In this document: positions 56,233 through 64,000 of the stretch, piece by piece
Numbering within the stretch: the first letter of the stretch is position 1
How the letters are laid out: the number at the start of each line of letters is the position of its first letter
Source: Thermogutta sp039793925
Lineage (GTDB): Bacteria > Planctomycetota > Planctomycetia > Pirellulales > Thermoguttaceae
Length of the DNA stretch: 64,000 nt
NCBI RefSeq assembly: GCF_039793925.1
Contig: NZ_JBAMME010000258.1
Coordinates: forward strand, 38,002 to 102,001
Direction: 5' to 3'
The notes under the pieces: model-generated
What the model was told of the DNA's origin: nothing
Databases searched by the model: none
Seen by the model: only the letters and a program-made list of their open reading frames with translations
Translations under genes and position numbers: made by a program

Positions 56233-56774
56233 TCAAGCAACGAATTGACGCCGTGAGAAGAAAACGAGAAGTGCGATGATGGATTTGGCATCGCAAATCA
56301 GTCCGTCCTGGAGGGCCATTTTACATTGTTCAACTGTGGCAATTTCCACACGAAGATCTTCATCCGGTTCTAAATGAGGNNNNNNNNNNGAGGCGAGCCA
56401 GGAACAAGATCCCGTGCAAAAAAGAGAGTCATACGCTCGTTGGTGATTCCTGGCGACACGTAGAATTCAAGGACTTCCTGCCAGATCCTTGCCGAGTACC
56501 CTGTTTCCTCGCTGAGCTCGCGGATGGCGGTGGCCTGTGGATGCTCGCCGGGGCGCCGTGTGCCGGCCGGGATCTCGAGGAGTTCCTTGTTCACCGCCCA
56601 GCGCCGATTTCGCACAAGGACAATTCGGTCATCATCTAAAATGGGGAGAATCGCTACTGCCCCGGGATGATTCACATAATAGAGCGATTGTGAAGATCCT
56701 GGTGAACCGGTTCTTCGCACAACCTGGAACTTCGGTGTTTCAAGGACAATGTCTCCATCACTCCAAACATCCAT
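56233..56774 (-). CDS. Nudix hydrolase spanning an assembly gap
   Basis: From the ATG at 56774 (GGAG six bases upstream) the protein carries a full Nudix box, GX5EX7REXXEEXG (AGTRRPGEHPQATAIRELSEETG), as in ADP-ribose pyrophosphatases, and YVSPGITNERMTLFFA. Ten Ns at 56380-56389 interrupt it. As read with ten Ns it stops at 56370. Beyond the gap another frame encodes a matching C-terminus (EPDEDLRVE, CKMALQDGLICDAKSIIALL) ending at 56233. So the gap length is nominal and the gene is probably intact in the organism. It would hydrolyse ADP-ribose or related nucleotide sugars. Confidence 0.85.
56380..56389. other. Run of ten Ns (assembly gap)
   Basis: Ten consecutive unknown bases inside the Nudix gene. 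The frame on the two sides does not agree with a length of ten. Confidence 0.95.
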
Positions 56775-56976
56775 AAACTTCTCCAAATAACATACAACCA
56801 GAAGAGGCGACTATGTGAACCATTGTCGTTGCTCGACTTCGGAGAACTATTATCGGGGGTTAATCACGCTTCGGCATAGTTTTTATGGGAAAGCGAATTA
56901 CAACCTAATCATAACATTTATCAGAGTGCATCTGGTTATTGATAAAGATGGAAAAAACTGCTGGTCAAACAGTACG

Positions 56977-58290
56977 TTAGGCGAACTTTGTGATACCTGG
57001 GACTGCCGTTGGATAGACGCCGTCCGGTCCCGGCTTGACAGGTGGATCGATGTCAAAGCCATACCGCGGGAGACTGAACGAATGGGTGGACTGCATTGCT
57101 TCCTCCCATGTAATCAATTGGCCCGTATAACACACCATCTGCGCCAGAATACCCAGCATGGTGCTGGTGAACATATAGTTGCCATTGTTAATGGGATTGC
57201 CTGCACGGATAGAGTCAAACATTTCTTTATGTTCAACGTCGTACATGCTCACTTTGGGACCGGTGTACTGCCACTCCACTTCTCCTTCGATGCGTGGCTT
57301 ATTCGGTAGGTAACATCGTCCTTTCGTACCGAAGATAATGTCGGAGGTCTCGTTGTAACATCCAGGAATATCGCGGCAGTATCCGAAAACTCGCACGCCG
57401 TTATCATATTCGAATACCACCGCGTGGTGATCGAACTGGTCACCGTATTTGGGGTCAAGGCAGGCCTGTCGGCCACCCAACCCCCACGCCCGTAACGGCG
57501 GCCTGTCATGGAGCGCCCAGGAGGCTTTGTCCAAACTGTGGATGAGCTGCTGGCTGGTCTGATCACCGGAGAGCCAATTGAAATGGTACCAGTTCTTGAA
57601 CTGGTAGTATGCTTCGCTCCACTCGGGCTGGCGAGGTCGAACGACGTAAGGAGTTGTAATGTAGGTCTCCTGGATGGCAACGATCTCGCCAATGGCTCCG
57701 TCAAGGACACGCTTCATGGCCTCGCGGACGCCGTAATCGTAGCGCCAGCAGAGGCCGGAAACCACGGCCAGGTTTTTCTTCCTAGCTTCCTCGCAGGCGG
57801 CCATGGCCATTTTGAGACCGGGGACATCGATGGCATGCGGCTTTTCACAGAAGACATGCTTTCCCGCTTCCACAGCGGCCTTGAGCATGACGGGATGAAA
57901 ATGGGAGGCGGCCGCGATGATGACAACATCGACATCAGAGGCTATCACCTTTTGGTACGCATCGAAGCCCACGAAACAGTGTTCGTCATCCACCTGGACC
58001 TGGTCCGGATACATTTGCTTCAAACGTTCGCGAGCACCACGGAGGTGGTCTTCGAAAATATCCCCCATCGCAACCAGTTTGATGTCCTTTCCAGCATTCA
58101 TGGCATTGGCCGCTGCACCCGACCCGCGACCCCCGCAGCCGATCAGGCCGACGCGGAATCCTTCCCTGCCTTCCGCGTGCGCTAACCGTTCGATGGAAAT
58201 CGCGCTCGTTGCTGCCACGACCATTCCCGCGTGCTTCACGAATTCTCTGCGGGAAATGTTTTGTGTCGCCGGAGATTTGTGGCTTACCAT
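56977..58290 (-). CDS. Tat-exported Gfo/Idh/MocA oxidoreductase
   Basis: 437 residues from the ATG at 58290 (GGAGA six bases upstream). A twin-arginine signal (ISRREFVKHAG plus hydrophobic stretch) is at about 11-35. The NAD(P)-binding motif VGLIGCGGRGSGAAANAM follows, then VAMGDIFEDH, FVGFDAYQKVIASDVDVVIIAAASHFHP and GKHVFCEKPHAID with the conserved EKP lysine. It lies in a gap-separated position after the Nudix gene. Exported members of this family in planctomycetes are thought to act on sugars or derivatives; substrate unknown. The longer frame to 58488 adds non-signal sequence. Confidence 0.9.
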   Translation of the reverse strand: MVSHKSPATQNISRREFVKHAGMVVAATSAISIERLAHAEGREGFRVGLIGCGGRGSGAAANAMNAGKDIKLVAMGDIFEDHLRGARERLKQMYPDQVQVDDEHCFVGFDAYQKVIASDVDVVIIAAASHFHPVMLKAAVEAGKHVFCEKPHAIDVPGLKMAMAACEEARKKNLAVVSGLCWRYDYGVREAMKRVLDGAIGEIVAIQETYITTPYVVRPRQPEWSEAYYQFKNWYHFNWLSGDQTSQQLIHSLDKASWALHDRPPLRAWGLGGRQACLDPKYGDQFDHHAVVFEYDNGVRVFGYCRDIPGCYNETSDIIFGTKGRCYLPNKPRIEGEVEWQYTGPKVSMYDVEHKEMFDSIRAGNPINNGNYMFTSTMLGILAQMVCYTGQLITWEEAMQSTHSFSLPRYGFDIDPPVKPGPDGVYPTAVPGITKFA

Positions 58291-58658
58291 GATCGTTCTC
58301 CGTTCTGAACGGGACTTGGGACGATTCTCTCTTGCCTGGGGCTCCATTGTAGGCGCCAGTCTCAAAAAATCATACCACCGTCGATCGGAAAGCATGAGAG
58401 TTGAGAGGTCCTCGTGGAGATACAAATTGGACCACAGGCTCTGGCCGAGTTTGTAACAACTCATCCATATATCACGCGATAAGTTCAAAGGGTTTGAGCT
58501 TCAAACAAGCGGCGTCTATCGAAGTGGCTCCGAGGATGTCCTACAATACCGGTCGGTTACCTGGGACCGACGTCTAAAACGGAGGCCATGGAATCGTTTT
58601 GGAGCTGCAAGAACGGTGGAATCACCAGAAATGATTCTCGAGAGGAAAGGAAAAAGAC

Positions 58659-60110
58659 ATGACCGGACGTCGAAGAGCATTGAAATTCGTGCTCACGGTT
58701 TTGCTTCTGGGCTCCGGTTGGCCGGTGGTTTGGGGCGGCGAACTCTGGGTCGGTTCCACCACCGTGGACATAACCCCTCCCCGACCGGTGGCACTGGAAG
58801 GACAATTTCACACGCGAGTGGCCAATCAGGTTGAAACGCCGCTGCTTGCGGCCATCCTGGTTCTGGAAGCCCGCGAGAACGACCAAACGAGGGACCACGC
58901 TGTCATGGTGTCTTGCGACTTGGTAGGAATCCCGGAGCCGGTCCTCCAGAAAGTTCGCAACCGGATATCACAATCTATCCCGCAGATTTCTCCGGAAAAG
59001 GTGGTCCTTAGTGCGACACACACTCACACAGCTCCGTTGGTGACGGAGGGCAAGTATGTCATTCCCGATAGTGGAGTCATGACTGTTTCTGAATATGTGT
59101 CATTTTTTGTGGATCGTGTTGTCGAGGCTGTACAAAAAGCTTGGCAAAACCGTCAGGTGGCGCAATTGGGCTATGGTTTCGGCTATACAGTGGTAGGGCA
59201 CAATCGCCGAGCAGTGTACGCTGATGGGCACGCCGTCATGTATGGCCGTACGGATGTCCCAGACTTTCGCCACCTGGAAAGTGGAATTGATCCGGCGGTG
59301 CAGGTCCTGTTCTTTGCTGACCGTTCCGGAACGTTACTCGCCATGGCAATCGACGTGGCCTGTCCATCACAAGAGGTTGAAGGGCGATCCACCGTCCACG
59401 CGGATTATTGGCATTTCGTACGGCAAGAAATTTGGCGCCAGCTAGGTCGCAAAGTCGATATTTTGCCGTGGTGCGGCGCCGCGGGGGACCTGTCTCCCCA
59501 CCTTCTGTTGCGCAAAGCTGCCGAGGAACGGATGCTGCGGCTCCGCGGTCTCGACTCTCTCCAGGAAATTGCCCGTCGCATCAGTGAGACGGTGATGGAT
59601 GTTTACAATGTGGCACGCCAGGAACTTTATTCCGATGTCCCGTTTGAGCATAATGTCCTCAACCTGGAACTGCCGCTGCGTGTGGTCACCGCCGAAGAAG
59701 CTCAGGCAGCGCGGGAAGAAGGTGCCAAACTTGCTGATAAACCTGCCCTGCGAATGAAGATGCTCTGGCATCAACGCGTCGTCGAGCGCTACGAGAGGCA
59801 ACAGGAGATTTCGCCTGACCAATGGAAACAGTCGTACGAGATTCATGTGATGCGGATCGGGGATGTGGCGATTGCTACCAATCCCTTTGAGCTTTTTGTG
59901 GATTTTGGTTTGCAAATTCAGGCCAGGAGCAAAGCCACCCAAACGTTTGTCATCCAACTTGCAGGCGCAGGGACGTATCTCGCGACGGATCGCGCGGTAG
60001 CGGCGGGCGGATATAGTGCCGTCGTTGAAAGTACAGAAGTCAGCCCGGAAGGCGGACAGATTCTCGTGGATCGAACCGTCGAAGCGATCAATACTCTTTT
60101 CGGACAGTGA
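58659..60110 (+). CDS. Exported neutral/alkaline ceramidase-like protein
   Basis: 483 residues with a signal peptide at about 1-26. It has GSTTVDITPPRPVALEGQF, VMVSCDLVGIP, VVLSATHTHTAPLV (metal-binding His cluster) and WCGAAGDLSPH, all typical of the N-terminal catalytic region of neutral ceramidases. The C-terminal ceramidase Ig-like domain is absent, as in many bacterial short homologues. Amide hydrolysis by a zinc site is the family activity, but the substrate of these short forms is not known. GGAAAGGAAAA precedes the start. Confidence 0.82.
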   Translation: MTGRRRALKFVLTVLLLGSGWPVVWGGELWVGSTTVDITPPRPVALEGQFHTRVANQVETPLLAAILVLEARENDQTRDHAVMVSCDLVGIPEPVLQKVRNRISQSIPQISPEKVVLSATHTHTAPLVTEGKYVIPDSGVMTVSEYVSFFVDRVVEAVQKAWQNRQVAQLGYGFGYTVVGHNRRAVYADGHAVMYGRTDVPDFRHLESGIDPAVQVLFFADRSGTLLAMAIDVACPSQEVEGRSTVHADYWHFVRQEIWRQLGRKVDILPWCGAAGDLSPHLLLRKAAEERMLRLRGLDSLQEIARRISETVMDVYNVARQELYSDVPFEHNVLNLELPLRVVTAEEAQAAREEGAKLADKPALRMKMLWHQRVVERYERQQEISPDQWKQSYEIHVMRIGDVAIATNPFELFVDFGLQIQARSKATQTFVIQLAGAGTYLATDRAVAAGGYSAVVESTEVSPEGGQILVDRTVEAINTLFGQ

Positions 60111-60244
60111 GGTGTGCTTTGCGCGTGCTGGAGAGTGAGTCTACGGGAGCAAAGCTCAGCCGGAAAAAGAAACATTTCAATGAGTTGTTTGTTGCTCACA
60201 GGTGGGGTCGCGAGAATGTTCATTGAATTGGGAAAGGAGCGCGT

Positions 60245-61204
60245 ATGAGATTTCCACAGTCGGAATTCTTCCTGCGAAAAACAGTGAAGGGACTGACGAT
60301 TTCTTTTGTGCTCTTGTTTAGCCTGAGTGTTTGCGGTGAGGATCGGGATCAGAAGCCCCTCGCGCTGACTGTGATCGAGTTGAAGCAGCATGGGCTGGCG
60401 ATGCTGCTGGAGACTCCAGAAGGTCTGCATTACGTTATTGATGCCGGTGGTCGTGGCGATCGGGATACCGTAGCCCGCTGCTTTACCGAGCATCATGTGG
60501 ACAAAATAGAGGGTCTCGTCATTTCCCATCCCCATGGTGATCATCAGGGCGGTGTTCCGGCCATTTTCGACCGCTGGCCGGTGAAAGAGTTGATTGTCTC
60601 TCCGTTTGTGCGTAACGTTCCCGAAAAGCTCAAGACATCCGAGACGGAGTTTTCGCTGGGGCTACAGAAGCTGGCCGAACAAAAGGGCACCCGGGTCAGG
60701 GAAGTGTGGCAGGGAAGCCGTCTTGAGTGGGGAGCGGATGTGCATGTGGAGGTCCTCTGGCCGCCGGAGACTCCCTTTTTGACCCCTAATCCCCAACCAC
60801 ACGGAACCTACAACAACAATTCTCTTGTGCTAAGAGTGCAGTACAAGAATGCGGTATTCCTGTTTCCCGGGGATATTGGGAACGAAGCGGCAGCCGTGCT
60901 GGTCAAAGAATTTCCTGCGAAGCTAAAGGCCCATGTGGTTGTTGTCCCCCACCATGGATTTTTTGGTAACGTTGATTTCGCCAGGGCAGTTCAGGCGCCG
61001 GTGGCGATCGCTTCATGCATCGTTGACTACCCGGATCATCCCACGCGAAACGTACCGGGAATTCATGCTGTGGATTTGTTTGCGCCGATGGGAACTGGGG
61101 TGTATGTCACGCCATGGCATGGGACGGTGACTGTGTCGACGGACGGGAATCGTCTGTCTGTTGAGGCGAGAAAGAATCTCGAACTTGTAACGCTTTCCAA
61201 TTGA
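60245..61204 (+). CDS. Exported metallo-beta-lactamase-fold hydrolase (ComEC-type domain)
   Basis: 319 residues with a signal peptide at about 1-32 (AAAGGAG five bases before the ATG). The metallo-beta-lactamase motif is VISHPHGDHQGGVP. YNNNSLVLRVQYKNAVFLFPGDIG and VVVVPHHGFFGN give further ligands, as in the ComEC/Rec2 C-terminal hydrolase. Secreted stand-alone forms are common, with nuclease or phosphodiesterase activity proposed. It follows the ceramidase-like gene on the same strand with a gap of about 135 bases. Confidence 0.85.
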   Translation: MRFPQSEFFLRKTVKGLTISFVLLFSLSVCGEDRDQKPLALTVIELKQHGLAMLLETPEGLHYVIDAGGRGDRDTVARCFTEHHVDKIEGLVISHPHGDHQGGVPAIFDRWPVKELIVSPFVRNVPEKLKTSETEFSLGLQKLAEQKGTRVREVWQGSRLEWGADVHVEVLWPPETPFLTPNPQPHGTYNNNSLVLRVQYKNAVFLFPGDIGNEAAAVLVKEFPAKLKAHVVVVPHHGFFGNVDFARAVQAPVAIASCIVDYPDHPTRNVPGIHAVDLFAPMGTGVYVTPWHGTVTVSTDGNRLSVEARKNLELVTLSN

Positions 61205-61800
61205 GGTTCCGCGTAAGCCGCTCCTTGACACTGTCCGGTGGGTTACTGGCTGTGGCCCCAGATAGAGGCAATTCATTAATTGCCCCTACCGTTTAACCGA
61301 GCAGTGGGAGCCTGGACGGCAAAGTGGCTTACCCAAACGTTGGACTGCGGACCTGACAAATAGGTTCCCTCGGGATGGATTTCGGTGCTACGCCACCCGA
61401 TGTGCCCGTCCGCGTGGCCATCGGCAGAAGAAAAGTCGAGGTACGTCAGGCATCAGAGGCACTGTACGCGGGCTCGGAGGGCGATAATCTTGTTGGAGGA
61501 CACGAGCAAACTGGAATCATTCGCTCCGAGGGGCGTGCTTTTCGTGGTGCTTTACGGATTGCGGGCAGATCGGGACGCCAAATCGGGATCGCGGGACATC
61601 CTTGCCCAATTGCCAAGGCTCGCTTTTTCCAGGCCCCTAGCGAATTTCACGCATCTTTTGAGGATAATACGAAAAGGGGGTGCCTGGTGCGTCGTTTTCG
61701 CCACCAGTTGCTTCTTCTGTCTAATGGCGACTTGACGCCGCAGCGCTCCTGTTTGGCAGTGAGCTTGCATGGCGCGTTGAGTAAAGGGGGAAACTTGTAA
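61205..61800. other. Intergenic stretch before the GTPase cassette
   Basis: About 595 bases. It contains the palindrome at 61264-61294. A 141-codon open frame reaches 61800 but has no recognisable domain or ribosome binding site, so I do not call it a gene. A promoter for the cassette is expected here but not clear. Confidence 0.4.
61264..61294. repeat. GGCAATT...AATTGCC palindrome, copy 3
   Basis: GGCAATT and AATTGCC form a 7-base stem around CATT, extended by TAGA-/CCTA-like outer bases and followed by CCGTTT. It resembles the palindromes at 3209 and 46567 and lies just after the metallo-beta-lactamase gene, where it may act as a terminator. Confidence 0.5.
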
Positions 61801-63114
61801 ATGAGCAACCGAATGCTGAATGAGCAGGACGTTCTGGGGCCCTTGTTGTCAAAGATCACCTGCCCCCATTGCTGGCACGTTTTTCAACCTGCAGACACGC
61901 TGTGGATTTCAGAACATCCCGATCTCTTGGGTGACCGACTGCTCGGTCCCCATGTGCCCCAGCGGTTTCTCCCTAATCGGTTCACTCCCCAAGGCAAGGC
62001 TTTGGACAGTCGGGGCATGCCTACTTCTCGGCTCGCTTGTCCCCATTGCCACCTGGAGATCCCACGTGGCATTTTCCATTTACGGCCGGTCTTTTTTTCC
62101 GTTCTGGGAGCTCCGGCGTCGGGAAAGTCGTATTTTCTTACGACGATGATTTGGCGTTTACGGAAACTTCTTCCAGAACAATTCGGGCTGGCCCTCACCG
62201 ATCTTGACGCCATTCACAATCAGCGCCTCCAGGAGTATGAAAATACTCTCTTCCTCAATCGTGATGGTCAGACCCCTGTGGAGCTTCCGAAAACCGAAAC
62301 CACCGGCGACCTGTATAACGTCGTTATGCTGGGGGGTGCGCCTGTTCAGTATTTAAAGCCCTTTTTGTTTTCTATTCAGCCGGTGGGCAAACACCCGCGG
62401 GCCGAGCTGGGACTTCGGGGAGGACGGGCACTGGTGGTGTATGATAATGCAGGCGAAAGTTTTCTCCCCGGTGCTGATTCTGCGCGAAGCCCGGTCACGC
62501 GTCACCTCGCGCTATCGGCTGCCTGGTTTTTCGTGTTTGACCCCACCCAGGATTTACGATTCCGACGGGAAGTCAGTCGTATTTCCGACGATCCGCAAGT
62601 CCGCATGGACCTCAGTCGGCCAGCACGAGAGGTCCCATACCGTCAAGACGTGATCCTTCGCGAGGCCTGGGAAAGGGTGCTCAGGCATCACGAGGGAGCC
62701 CTTCGCAAGGGGATGCCGCCTCTTGTCGTAATCGTGGCCAAGGCTGACTGTTGGGGGCCCCTGCTCCCCTGCTGGCCGCTTCCAGAACCATATCGCATGA
62801 CCACCAAAGGTGTTGCGGGAGTGAGTATCGAACGCATCGTGGAGGTATCCCATGCGGTACGCGCCATGCTGGAGCAGCACGTTCCAGAAATCGTGGTTGC
62901 TGCCGAAACACTCAGCAGGGACGTGATTTACATTCCCGTCAGTTCAACGGGTTGCTCTCCAGAGACCAACGAACGCGGTGAAATCATCGGATTTGTCCCG
63001 AGCAAGATCCAGCCCATTTGGGTAGAAACGCCCATTCTCTATACGCTCGTGCGGTGGATGCCTGGCCTGGTAGGTCGGCTTGTCGGGAGTACTCCTCGGC
63101 GGGCTGCGGGATGA
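61801..63114 (+). CDS. P-loop (TRAFAC-like) GTPase with N-terminal zinc ribbon
   Basis: 437 residues. CPHC pairs at about 21-24 and 80-83 form a zinc ribbon. The Walker A motif is G103 in GAPASGKSYF, and VVYDNAGESFLPG resembles a Walker B/switch II region. LVVIVAKADCW is a NKxD-like base-specificity segment (AKAD). AWFFVFDPTQD resembles the strand before it. These fit the GTPases encoded beside GAP1 proteins in NTP-dependent conflict systems. AAAGGGGGAAA precedes the ATG. The next gene, 96 bases later, encodes a GAP1-N2-like protein. Confidence 0.78.
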   Translation: MSNRMLNEQDVLGPLLSKITCPHCWHVFQPADTLWISEHPDLLGDRLLGPHVPQRFLPNRFTPQGKALDSRGMPTSRLACPHCHLEIPRGIFHLRPVFFSVLGAPASGKSYFLTTMIWRLRKLLPEQFGLALTDLDAIHNQRLQEYENTLFLNRDGQTPVELPKTETTGDLYNVVMLGGAPVQYLKPFLFSIQPVGKHPRAELGLRGGRALVVYDNAGESFLPGADSARSPVTRHLALSAAWFFVFDPTQDLRFRREVSRISDDPQVRMDLSRPAREVPYRQDVILREAWERVLRHHEGALRKGMPPLVVIVAKADCWGPLLPCWPLPEPYRMTTKGVAGVSIERIVEVSHAVRAMLEQHVPEIVVAAETLSRDVIYIPVSSTGCSPETNERGEIIGFVPSKIQPIWVETPILYTLVRWMPGLVGRLVGSTPRRAAG

Positions 63115-63209
63115 AATGACACACCTGGACAGAAAGCCTGCTGGAAGACACGACGCCAAATGCCATGACAGGAAAAAAGTCGTGAAACTCTGAGCGGAGA
63201 ATCTTGACG

Positions 63210-64000
63210 ATGGCCTGGGAACTTGTGATCACGTCAGCGCCAAAAGGACTTAAACCTGGCTCAAGCGGTTTTTGCCCTGTTTTGGCTACTCGGGGAATTC
63301 CACCGAATCTTTTGGAGCGTCTCGAGGCCCTCAGTGGTTATCGGCACCAAGAGATTGGAAGCGGAGCAGGACGCAACCCCGTGGTGTTGAGCCACACGAT
63401 TGTTCGGCTGGGAACTGAGAGCTATCACGTGCTTTCGCGCGTGGCAGATGCTGGACGGGACTACTCCGGACGCTCCAATAAGCTCGCCTACCATCTGGTT
63501 GTAAAGCCCCGAGAATGTCCTCCCGGTGGACCGGCTGCCCTCCTCATGGCCCCCGGCGTGATGCGAGATCACTGGGACGGCCAGGTGGGTTGGGTGGATC
63601 GAGAGGTTGCAGTTCCTTCGGTGGTCGTTCAGCCTCAGCCCTGCCGCTCTTGGGCAAAGGTTTGGGGAGACGCGGGATGGGGCGGAATTCTCGCCTCGCG
63701 GGTTCTTTCACGTCCTAACGATCTGCTTTATCTCATCTATCCTGACGACGTGGTGATGCTCCAGCTTTTCGCCGAGTCACTGGCGCTGTTACCGGAGGCA
63801 TTGCGGTGGCGCGTGACGTTCACCACTTACGATTTGGGGTTGGCTGACATTGCCGTTTGTCAGTGGCGGGCGTGTCCGGCCAGTTCCTCTCAGGCCATTG
63901 CCTGGCGGAAATCCCGCGGTTTGGAAATCTGGGACCTCACAAGGCCGCGGGAAAAGGCCCCAGCGACTGTTGCGGCTTCGGCCGGACGAGAGGGAAAGAT
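63210..64000 (+). CDS. GTPase-associated protein with GAP1-N2-like domain, partial at the window end
   Basis: 263 residues from the ATG at 63210 run without a stop to the right edge, so the 3' end is missing. The N-terminus (ELVITSAPKGLKPGSSGFCPV, GIPPNLLERLEALSGYRH, LSRVADAGRDYSGRSNKLAYHLVV) matches my recollection of the GAP1-N2 domain of GTPase-associated protein 1. GWGGILASRVL and PDDVVMLQLFAESLALLPEALRWRVTFTTYD follow. It starts 96 bases after a TRAFAC-like GTPase gene. The family is proposed to act with the GTPase in biological conflict, with GAP1-M and GAP1-C domains expected further on. Confidence 0.75.
   Translation, partial: MAWELVITSAPKGLKPGSSGFCPVLATRGIPPNLLERLEALSGYRHQEIGSGAGRNPVVLSHTIVRLGTESYHVLSRVADAGRDYSGRSNKLAYHLVVKPRECPPGGPAALLMAPGVMRDHWDGQVGWVDREVAVPSVVVQPQPCRSWAKVWGDAGWGGILASRVLSRPNDLLYLIYPDDVVMLQLFAESLALLPEALRWRVTFTTYDLGLADIAVCQWRACPASSSQAIAWRKSRGLEIWDLTRPREKAPATVAASAGREGK

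Noticed and set aside
61375..61800. A 141-codon open frame ending right before the GTPase gene
   Set aside because: No domain, no start signal. Its adjacency to the GTPase start looks accidental.
1..64000. CRISPR arrays, insertion sequences or prophage genes
   Set aside because: I saw no regularly spaced repeats, transposase or integrase motifs, or phage structural genes.

Overview
The window looks like a chromosomal segment of a carbohydrate-degrading planctomycete. The strongest evidence is the PSCyt1/DUF1549/DUF1553 cytochrome-type protein followed by a Tat-exported DUF1501 protein. Many large secreted glycoside hydrolases and a Tat-exported Gfo/Idh/MocA oxidoreductase fit the same picture. 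A Thermogutta/Pirellulales-like organism is possible, but that is inference; no rRNA or other marker gene is present. Ten Ns at 56380-56389 mark a draft assembly gap.

Layout. 0.5-7 kb: a protein with three GspE-N (MshEN-like) domains and no ATPase, then the DUF1549/DUF1553 and DUF1501 pair. 7-21.4 kb: a large exported FAD oxidoreductase and a rhamnose block on the minus strand (L-rhamnose isomerase, an NCS1-like transporter with a large hydrophilic insert, GH78 alpha-L-rhamnosidase, then proC). A divergent GH2 glycosidase lies upstream of rhaA.

22-32.5 kb: a run of minus-strand genes that looks like one functional module. In transcription order it is: ECF sigma factor and zinc-finger anti-sigma candidate, triple-YHS exported protein, DUF547 lipoprotein, VTT/TVP38 membrane protein, mercuric-reductase-like flavoprotein, arsenite methyltransferase ArsM, radical SAM enzyme, PiT phosphate permease, and a DUF2064 plus GT2 glycosyltransferase. 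This resembles an organoarsenical (arsenosugar-type) biosynthesis or resistance locus. It is followed on the plus strand by a TetR regulator, a DsrE-like protein, a peroxiredoxin and a DUF3179 protein.

Within 22-35 kb six loci carry simple lesions (in-frame TAA or TAG stops, single-base homopolymer deletions). I found none in the many large genes elsewhere, which suggests recent local decay or a locally poor assembly.

36-40 kb: a SpoIIE/PP2C phosphatase, a small lipoprotein, and a GT-C plus GT2 glycosyltransferase set. 40-58 kb: a second glycan-utilisation region (PHP phosphoesterase, clan-A glycosidase, GH27, HAD phosphatase, xylose isomerase, exported methyltransferase, pseudopilin, ABC-2 permease, GH127, GH5-like, Nudix hydrolase, Gfo/Idh/MocA). 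58-61 kb: a ceramidase-like protein and a metallo-beta-lactamase-fold protein. The right edge (61.8-64 kb) opens a two-gene P-loop GTPase and GAP1-N2 cassette, of the type described in NTP-dependent conflict systems; it is cut off by the window end.
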